A stretch of DNA of 64,000 bases from Arthrobacter sp. (GTDB taxonomy: Bacteria > Actinomycetota > Actinomycetes > Actinomycetales > Micrococcaceae): the NCBI GenBank assembly GCA_031277795.1, contig JAITLQ010000005.1:124001-188000 (forward strand), read 5' to 3'. This document shows positions 7,812-13,711 of this stretch, in pieces (position 1 is the first letter of the stretch; every line of letters begins with the position of its first letter). Under the pieces are notes generated by a model. The model made no database searches, was not told the DNA's origin, and was given only the letters and a program-made list of their open reading frames with translations. A program made the position numbers and the translations under genes.

Positions 7812-8276
7812 ATGACAACTCACTCCCTGCCCCGCGCCCAACGCACCTCGATCACCTACCTGAGCACCATCGTGTCCAGGCTGGGCCTCGGGGGACTCAC
7901 CGAGATCATGGGCGCCGAGGGGTTCACGCGCAGCCACTTCACGGCGATCAGCGCGCTGGCGGAGTTTGGGCCCCTCGCGCAGAGCGAGCTCGCCGACCGC
8001 ACGCACCTGAACCGCGGGCACCTCGTGGGCTTCCTCGATCAGCTCAGCGCCAGGGGGTTGGTCACCCGCACGCCGGATCCGGGGGACCGCCGGCGCAACA
8101 TCGTGGCGCTCACGGGCGAGGGCGAGGCCTTTACGCGCCGCGTGGCGGCGGCCGAGCAGGCGAACGAGGAACGCACCTTCGCCATGTTGGATGAGTCCCA
8201 GCGCGAGGCGCTGCGCGTGCTGCTGCGCACCGTGATCGACGGCGAGGCCCCGGTCGCGGCGGGGGAGCCGGCATGA
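7812..8276 (+). CDS. MarR-family transcriptional regulator
   Basis: 154-residue winged-helix regulator. The MarR core is visible as LAQSELADRTHLNRGHLVGFLDQL (recognition helix region) followed by the wing with RTPDPGDRRRN, then a C-terminal helix for dimerisation. I chose ATG 7812; upstream in-frame codons read through the palindromic operator. The gene overlaps the next one by 4 bp (ATGA), so regulator and FUSC exporter form one unit, a common arrangement for aromatic-acid or drug export under a ligand-released repressor. Ligand unknown. Confidence 0.88.
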   Translation: MTTHSLPRAQRTSITYLSTIVSRLGLGGLTEIMGAEGFTRSHFTAISALAEFGPLAQSELADRTHLNRGHLVGFLDQLSARGLVTRTPDPGDRRRNIVALTGEGEAFTRRVAAAEQANEERTFAMLDESQREALRVLLRTVIDGEAPVAAGEPA

Positions 8277-9322
8277 GCGGTCACGTCTCGGCGGTGTGGA
8301 GGCACACCGTCTCACTGGGCCCCGCCCTGCCCAGCGTGAGCGCGGCCGTGCGGGCCTCCGTTGCCGTGGCGGTGCCGCTCGCCCTGCTCTTCGCGGCCGG
8401 GCGGCTCGACTGGGCGCTCTACGCCGGCTTCGGCGCGTTTGCCGCGGTGTACGGGAGGTACGACGGCGACGCGCGGCGGCTCTGGCTGCAGGCGAGCGCC
8501 GGTGCCACCATCCTCACCGCCATGCTCCTGGGCACCGCCGCCTCGGCCGGCCAGTTCCCGGTGGCGGCCAAGGTGCTGGTCGTGGCGGTGGTGGCCTGGG
8601 GCGCCAACTTGCTCTCCAGCGGACTGCGCTGGGCGCCGCCCGGGCCCATCTTCTCGGTGTTTGCCGCCGGGGCGTGCCTCTCCGTCCCGGCCACAGCGGC
8701 GACGTTCGCCGCGGTGCTCGCAGTGGGCGGCGGCACCGTGCTGTGGTGCCTGCTGCTCGCGCTGGCGATCGGGGTGGCCCGCAGGGGTGGGGTGCAAGCG
8801 GCCGAGGTGCTGGCCGCGGCGCGCTTGTGGGAGCCGCTTCCGCACGCGCCGGGGCGCTCGCTGCTCATGGGCGTGGCGGCGCTGGCCGCGGGGCTCGGGG
8901 CGCAGCTCGTGTTGGGCGGGCACTGGTACTGGGCCAGCCTCGCGGCCATCGCTGCGGTGACGGGCGCCGACGCGCACGCCAGGGTGGGGCGCGGACTGCA
9001 GCGCTTCCTCGGCACCGCCGTGGGTGTGGTGCTGGCCGCCGCCCTGTTTGCCCTGGACGTGCCGGCGTGGGCGCTGCTGCTCGTCGCGGTGGTGTTCCAG
9101 GGCCTGATCGAGCTCATCGTGCTGCGCAACTACGGGCTGGCCATGGGCCTGATCACGGTGGTGGCGCTGTCGATGCTGCACCTGGCGCGGCCGGAGAGCG
9201 ACGCCGGCGCGCTGCTCAGCGACCGCCTGCTGGAGACCGGGCTCGGCGTGCTGATCGGCATCGTGCTCTCGGTGGGGCTCGGCCTGATCGTCGGGGCCAG
9301 GCACCGCCGCGCGGCGGCCTAG
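8273..9322 (+). CDS. FUSC-family / aromatic-acid-exporter-like membrane protein
   Basis: 349-residue integral membrane protein with two similar hydrophobic halves (about residues 22-165 and 200-345), separated by a short hydrophilic segment. This is the layout of fusaric-acid-resistance/ArAE exporters. The FUSC-type motif ARVGRGLQRFLGTAVGVVLA is present in the second half. It is encoded directly after a marR gene with a 4-bp overlap, which fits inducible efflux of a small toxic compound. It is shorter than proteobacterial AaeB but normal for actinobacterial FUSC proteins. Substrate unknown. Confidence 0.82.
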   Translation: MSGHVSAVWRHTVSLGPALPSVSAAVRASVAVAVPLALLFAAGRLDWALYAGFGAFAAVYGRYDGDARRLWLQASAGATILTAMLLGTAASAGQFPVAAKVLVVAVVAWGANLLSSGLRWAPPGPIFSVFAAGACLSVPATAATFAAVLAVGGGTVLWCLLLALAIGVARRGGVQAAEVLAAARLWEPLPHAPGRSLLMGVAALAAGLGAQLVLGGHWYWASLAAIAAVTGADAHARVGRGLQRFLGTAVGVVLAAALFALDVPAWALLLVAVVFQGLIELIVLRNYGLAMGLITVVALSMLHLARPESDAGALLSDRLLETGLGVLIGIVLSVGLGLIVGARHRRAAA

Positions 9323-9413
9323 CCAACCGAGCCGGGCCCCGCGGCGCGGCGGCGGGCTCATCCGCATCCGACATGACCCCGCCGCCAACAACAAGGGCCA
9401 ACCGGCCGCAGCC

Positions 9414-10121
9414 TCAGGCGGCGATCCCGCGCAGCACGATCCCGATTGCCGCCTCGACCCGCTCCGCGTAGCCCGGCCCGCCCCACTGCCCGCGCACCAC
9501 AAACTGGTAGTAGTGCACGCCGTTGAGCAGGTCCACGGTCGCCTCGAGGTCAACGTCGCAGCGCAGCTCCCCGGAGGCCTGGGCCCGGCGCAGACGCCCA
9601 AGCAGCGCCGTCCGCCGCCGGGAGACGTGCCGCTCCCAGTACTGCCGCTGCAGCTCCGAGTCCTGCAGGCCCAGTACCAGCCGCCGGGCGATCAGGCTGC
9701 GTTGCAGGTCATCCACCTGCTCCACCCCGGAGGCGTAGAGCTCCACGAGCGACTCGCTCAGCGGCAGCTCCTCGACCGGCACGGGCGGCTCGGTGCGCAC
9801 GTGATCCAGCGCCGCCACGATGAGCGCGCGCTGGTCCGGCCAGCGGCGATAGATCGCCGCCCGGGACGTCCCGGACGCCTCCACCATGGCGCCGATCGTG
9901 ATCGGCTCACCCGCCGGGGTGGTGGCCAGCAAATGCACGACGGCGTCAAGCACCTTGGTCTCGAGGCCCTCGTCGCGCGGGCGGCCGGGGCGGCGCCCCG
10001 CCGGCTCCGCGGCACCGGCCAGGGAGCCGGTCGCGGCGCCAACCCCAGCGGCCGGCGAGGCAGGGCCGGAACCCGGCCGGGCGCCGTCGTGCAGTGAAAG
10101 CCCCAGCGCCTCAGCGGCCAA
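9414..10121 (-). CDS. TetR-family transcriptional regulator
   Basis: Up to 235 residues. The DNA-binding domain is visible as VLDAVVHLLATTP, then ITIGAMVEASGTSRAAIYRRWPDQ, the classical TetR helix-turn-helix, preceded by a basic GRRPGRPRD stretch. The C-terminal ligand-binding region is all-helical. The first ~40 residues are Ala/Gly/Pro-rich, and the TTG start overlaps the phosphatase stop by 11 bp, so the true start could be later; no strong ribosome site decides it. It is the last gene of the phnDCE-phosphatase unit and may regulate it. Confidence 0.82.
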   Translation of the reverse strand: MAAEALGLSLHDGARPGSGPASPAAGVGAATGSLAGAAEPAGRRPGRPRDEGLETKVLDAVVHLLATTPAGEPITIGAMVEASGTSRAAIYRRWPDQRALIVAALDHVRTEPPVPVEELPLSESLVELYASGVEQVDDLQRSLIARRLVLGLQDSELQRQYWERHVSRRRTALLGRLRRAQASGELRCDVDLEATVDLLNGVHYYQFVVRGQWGGPGYAERVEAAIGIVLRGIAA

Positions 10122-10863
10122 CGAGCCGCTCCACCAACGCGCGCTCCAGGGCGCCGTCCAGCCCGGCCGAGCGCAGCACGCGCACCAGCCCGGGAGCCCC
10201 GTCCAGCGCAGCGAGCGTCGCGGCCATCGCCTCGGGGTGGGCGCCCATGAGCGGGTGATCCACCGGCGGGATGAGCGTGCGATCCACGCCGGGGGAGACC
10301 GGCTGGGTGCCCCAGCGGCCCATGATGCCGGGCATGTTGGCGTGGGTGAGGGCGTAGTCGGCCACGATCTCCTCCTCAGGCGCGCCGAGCACGGAGAGCA
10401 CGGCGGCGGCCGTCATGCCTGTGCGGTCCTTGCCCGCGGCGCAGTGGAAGAGCGTGCCGCCCGGCGCCTCGGCGATGGCCCGCAGGATCCCCACGAGCGC
10501 CCCGGCGTAGCCGCGGATCGAGGCCGCGTACCAGCCGCCCACCTGCTCGGCGGTGGAGATCTCCCGGAAGGAGCGCGCCACGGAGGCGGGATCGGCGGAG
10601 GCGTCGGAGAGCGGGACGTGGTGGCGGGCCAGGCCCAGCACGGCGTCGTGCCCGGGCCCCGTCGCCTCGACCTCCTGCGCCGAACGCAGGTCAACGATCG
10701 TGGAGAGGCCGGCCTCGCGCAGCCCGGCGATCTGCGCCAGGGGAGCCACGGTGACGTCGTCGGCGCGCCACAGGACGTTCTCGCGGACGGGCCCGTGGGC
10801 CGTGGGGGTGCCGGCGAGCGAGCGGAGGTTGGCCAGCGGGGTGGGGGCGAGGGTGGCGTTCAC
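10111..10863 (-). CDS. Tyrosine/serine protein phosphatase (dual-specificity type)
   Basis: 250-residue protein of the bacterial Tyr/Ser phosphatase family (Y_phosphatase3, MptpB/LipA-like). The catalytic P-loop HCAAGKDRTG is complete, with nucleophile C141 and R147, and an Asp in IVDLRSAQE upstream. The GTG start at 10863 overlaps the phnE stop as GTGA, so it is translated from the transporter operon. MptpB-like enzymes can act on phosphoproteins or phosphoinositides. Here the operon position suggests a role with the imported phosphorus compound, but that is inference. No signal peptide is seen. Confidence 0.85.
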   Translation of the reverse strand: MNATLAPTPLANLRSLAGTPTAHGPVRENVLWRADDVTVAPLAQIAGLREAGLSTIVDLRSAQEVEATGPGHDAVLGLARHHVPLSDASADPASVARSFREISTAEQVGGWYAASIRGYAGALVGILRAIAEAPGGTLFHCAAGKDRTGMTAAAVLSVLGAPEEEIVADYALTHANMPGIMGRWGTQPVSPGVDRTLIPPVDHPLMGAHPEAMAATLAALDGAPGLVRVLRSAGLDGALERALVERLVGR

Positions 10864-11774
10864 GAGAGCTTCTTTCGGATGAGCGCGCTGGCGCGATCGA
10901 TGATCGTCACCAGAACGATGATGGAGAGGATGATGGCGAACATGTGCCCGTAGTCGTACAGGCGCATGGCGTTGGTCAGTTCCAGGCCGATGCCACCGGC
11001 GCCCACGAGGCCCAGGACGGTGGCGCCGCGGACGTTGCCCTCGAAGAGCAGCAGCGTGTAGCTGACCAGGAGGGGGCTGGCCTGTGGGAGCACGCCGTAG
11101 GTGATGACCTGCCCGCGGGAGGCGCCCGTGGAGCGCAGGGCGGCGAGCGGGCCGGTGGGCACGGCCTCCATGGCCTCGGCGTAGACCTTGCCGATGGAGC
11201 CGATGGACCCGACCATGATCGCGAGCACGCCGGCGAACGGGCCCAGGCCCACGGCGGAGACAAACATGAGCGCGAAGATCAGCTCGGGGACGCTGCGCAG
11301 CACGTTGAGCACGGCGCGCGTGGAGTAGTACAGCCAGCGCGGGGCGATGTTGCTCGCGGCGCCGAACGCCACCACGAGGGAGAACAGCGCGCCGAGCAGG
11401 GTGCCGATGATCGCCATCTGCAGGGTCTCGACGAGCAGCTCCACGATCACGCCGAACTTGGAGAAGTTCGGCGGCCACATGCGCGCCAGGTAGTCGCCCA
11501 TCTTGGGTACGCCGTCCACGAGCTTCTCCAGGGAGAAGCCGGCGCCGCCGAGCGACCACACCACCACGGCGGCGATGGCCAACAGGCTCGCGATGCCCGC
11601 CAGGCCGGGGGCCTGGAAAGGGCGGGAGAGCTTGAGGCGGTCGGCCTCGGTGAGCTGAGGCAGCCTCCCCGAGGAGGCTTGGCTCTGGGTGAAGGGCGCT
11701 GCGGTGCCCGACGGCGTGGACTCACCGGAGGTGAGCCCCTCGCGGCGGGTGCGGGGCTGCGTGGGGGCGCTCAT
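10860..11774 (-). CDS. phnE: Phosphonate/phosphite ABC transporter permease
   Basis: 304-residue inner-membrane permease of the PhnE type. About 75 N-terminal residues are polar with one hydrophobic segment, followed by five hydrophobic helices. The cytoplasmic ABC-coupling loop (EAA motif region) reads VYAEAMEAVPTGPLAALRSTGAS, where the permease meets the ATPase. The stop overlaps the phosphatase start (GTGA) and the start overlaps the phnC stop (4 bp). Together with PhnC and PhnD it forms a complete importer. No C-P lyase or phosphonatase gene is in the window, so the substrate could be phosphonate, phosphite or a related oxyanion. Confidence 0.88.
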   Translation of the reverse strand: MSAPTQPRTRREGLTSGESTPSGTAAPFTQSQASSGRLPQLTEADRLKLSRPFQAPGLAGIASLLAIAAVVVWSLGGAGFSLEKLVDGVPKMGDYLARMWPPNFSKFGVIVELLVETLQMAIIGTLLGALFSLVVAFGAASNIAPRWLYYSTRAVLNVLRSVPELIFALMFVSAVGLGPFAGVLAIMVGSIGSIGKVYAEAMEAVPTGPLAALRSTGASRGQVITYGVLPQASPLLVSYTLLLFEGNVRGATVLGLVGAGGIGLELTNAMRLYDYGHMFAIILSIIVLVTIIDRASALIRKKLS

Positions 11775-12643
11775 GCCGTGGCCTCCTGATCTGCGTGGGG
11801 CTGGGACTCGGCATCCGCGTCGTCGTCCTCCGGGCTGCCGTAGATGTCGGCGACCATGTCCTCCGTGAGGGAGGCGACGGGGCCGGCGTGGGTGATGCGG
11901 CCGGCGTCGAGCGCCACGAAGCGGTCGGCGTAGCGGCGCGCGAGGTCCACGACGTGGAGGGAGACGATGACGGGGATGCCGTCCTCGTGCGCGATCTTGC
12001 GCAGGAGGGAGAGGACGGAGCCGGCCAGGCGCGGGTCGAGCGAGGCGACGGGCTCGTCGGCGAGGACCAAGCTGGGGCCCTGCATGAGTGCGCGGGCGAT
12101 GGCGACGCGCTGCTGCTGCCCGCCGCTGAGGGAATCGGCGCGGGCGGTGGCCTTGTCGGCCAGGCCCACGCGGGCCAGCAGGGCGAGGGCCTGCTCGCGC
12201 TGGGCCCGGCTGAAGAGGCCGGCGCGGCTGAGCGGGCCGGCGGCGTGGAGGCCGCCCGTGAGCACGTTGGTGAGCGCGCTGAGCTGGGGGACCAGGTTGA
12301 AGTGCTGGAAGACGTAGCCCGTGCTGGCGCGGACGGTGCGCAGGGTGGATGCGTTGGCGCCGGGGATGTCGGTGCCGTCCACGGAGAGCTGGGTGGCGGT
12401 GGCCGGGGCCAGGCCTGTGATGGCCTTCATGAGCGTGGACTTGCCGGAGCCGGAGTGGCCCAGGAGAGCGACGACCTCGCCGGGGCGGACGTCCAAGGTG
12501 AAGTCGGCGAGGGCGGTGTGGCCGTTCTCGTAGGTGACGGAGAGGTCCTTGGCGACGAGGACGGGGGACTCCAGGCGCGTGGTGGGTGGTGCTGTGCTGG
12601 GTGTGGGCCGGGGCGTGCGCTGGGTGCTCGTGGTCAGGCTCAT
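11771..12643 (-). CDS. phnC: Phosphonate/phosphite ABC transporter ATP-binding protein
   Basis: 290-residue ABC ATPase. Walker A GHSGSGKST lies near residue 62, the signature LSGGQQQR near 166 and Walker B LVLADEP near 191, followed by the switch His in VSLHVVDLA. The first ~25 residues are a Thr/Pro-rich extension not typical of the family. The start overlaps the phnD stop and the end overlaps phnE by 4 bp each, so the three transporter genes are tightly coupled. Confidence 0.9.
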   Translation of the reverse strand: MSLTTSTQRTPRPTPSTAPPTTRLESPVLVAKDLSVTYENGHTALADFTLDVRPGEVVALLGHSGSGKSTLMKAITGLAPATATQLSVDGTDIPGANASTLRTVRASTGYVFQHFNLVPQLSALTNVLTGGLHAAGPLSRAGLFSRAQREQALALLARVGLADKATARADSLSGGQQQRVAIARALMQGPSLVLADEPVASLDPRLAGSVLSLLRKIAHEDGIPVIVSLHVVDLARRYADRFVALDAGRITHAGPVASLTEDMVADIYGSPEDDDADAESQPHADQEATA

Positions 12644-13563
12644 CGCATGTCCTCGAGGTTCACACCGGCGGCCTCGGCCACGTCGTAGAGCGGCTGGTAG
12701 ACGTCGGCGCCGGGCTCGATGACGTAGTCGGTGAGGCCGCCCAGCAGGGTGAGGTCCTTGTTCCCGGACATCTTGGTGGCGAGCTCGTTGGCGATCTTGG
12801 TGCGGGTCTCCTGGTCCAGGTCCTTGTTGACCACAATGGAGACGCCGAGCGGCAGCGGATCGGTGGCGCCGATCTCCTGGAGGTCGGAGGCCTTGATGGC
12901 GCCGGCCTCGATGATGCGGTCGGCGATCGAGGAACAGGCGACGTCCACGGAGTGGTTGGTGAGGGCCAGGAGGGCGGAGTCGTGGCCGCCGGCGAAGGTT
13001 GACTGGTAGTCCTTGCCGTCCTCGAGGCCGGCCTTCACGAACATGGCCTTGGGCATGAAGTAACCGGTGGAGGAGCCCGGGTCCACGAAGGCGACCTTCT
13101 TGCCCTTCACGTCCTCCAGGGTGTTGATGCCCGAGCCGGGGGAGGAGTAGCAGTGGGAGGCCGGCTTGTCGCCGGGGGACTTCCAGACGATGAGCGGGTC
13201 CACGGAGCCGTTCTTCACCGCGAGGGACGTAGCGAAGGGCGACATGAGGGCGACGTCCACGTGTCCCTGGCGGACGGCCTCGACCACGCCGAGGTAGTCG
13301 GCCGGGGTCTCCTGCTTGACCTCAACGCCTGCGGCCTCGGCGATGTAGCCCTTGACGAGCTCGGTCTCCTTGCCGAGCTCGCCGTCCTCGGTGCCCGGCG
13401 GCATGGCGAAGACCAGCTCGGCGGGCTTGTCACTGCTGGCGTTGGAGGCGTCCGCGGAGCCGCCGCAGGCGGAGAGTGCGGCGGTGAGGGGCAGTGCCGC
13501 GATGGCCAAGAGGGCCAGGGAACGGCGGGTCGTGGTGGAACGGAGGGCTGCGGGGGTAGCCAC
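12640..13563 (-). CDS. phnD: Phosphonate/phosphite ABC transporter substrate-binding lipoprotein
   Basis: 307-residue binding protein with a lipoprotein signal (RRSLALLAIAALPLTAALSAC, lipobox LSAC). PhnD/PtxB-type motifs are visible: DYLGVVEAVRQGHVDVALMSPFA and FVDPGSSTGYFMPKAMF. I chose the GTG at 13563 because AAAGGACT lies just before it; the longer frame from 13596 would run through a hairpin and lacks a ribosome site. It is the first gene of phnD-phnC-phnE-phosphatase-tetR. A hairpin and a palindrome lie 21-91 nt upstream. Confidence 0.9.
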   Translation of the reverse strand: MATPAALRSTTTRRSLALLAIAALPLTAALSACGGSADASNASSDKPAELVFAMPPGTEDGELGKETELVKGYIAEAAGVEVKQETPADYLGVVEAVRQGHVDVALMSPFATSLAVKNGSVDPLIVWKSPGDKPASHCYSSPGSGINTLEDVKGKKVAFVDPGSSTGYFMPKAMFVKAGLEDGKDYQSTFAGGHDSALLALTNHSVDVACSSIADRIIEAGAIKASDLQEIGATDPLPLGVSIVVNKDLDQETRTKIANELATKMSGNKDLTLLGGLTDYVIEPGADVYQPLYDVAEAAGVNLEDMR

Positions 13564-13583
13564 TGGGGGAGTCCTTTCGGCGG

Positions 13584-13615
13584 GTGCCGTGCCCACCGAG
13601 TGGCGGGCACGGCAC
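13584..13615 (-). promoter_or_regulatory. Hairpin in the phnD 5' leader
   Basis: Perfect 11-bp arms (13584-13594 and 13605-13615) with a 10-nt loop, starting 21 nt upstream of the phnD GTG. It could attenuate transcription or control translation of the transporter operon, or serve as an end for the SIR2 gene transcript, which runs in the same direction. Confidence 0.45.
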
Positions 13616-13627
13616 TACCGAAACAGG

Positions 13628-13654
13628 CGTTCTCGTATTCGAATTACGAGAACG
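13628..13654. promoter_or_regulatory. Palindromic site upstream of phnD
   Basis: CGTTCTCGTA (13628-13637) and TACGAGAACG (13645-13654) form a perfect 10-bp inverted repeat with a 7-nt AT-rich spacer. It lies between the end of the SIR2 gene and phnD. Its size fits an operator, for example for the TetR regulator at the end of the phn operon; a terminator is less likely because no T-run follows. Confidence 0.5.
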
Positions 13655-13711
13655 GTGGACTCTGGGTGAACTGTTCTGGGGAATTTGGAGTAGACAGGCA
13701 GCGAGCCGATT

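Noticed and set aside
9329-9359. Terminator between the FUSC and TetR genes
   Set aside because: GAGCC and GGCTC ends can pair, but the interior needs bulges and many alternative GC pairings exist; not strong enough to list.
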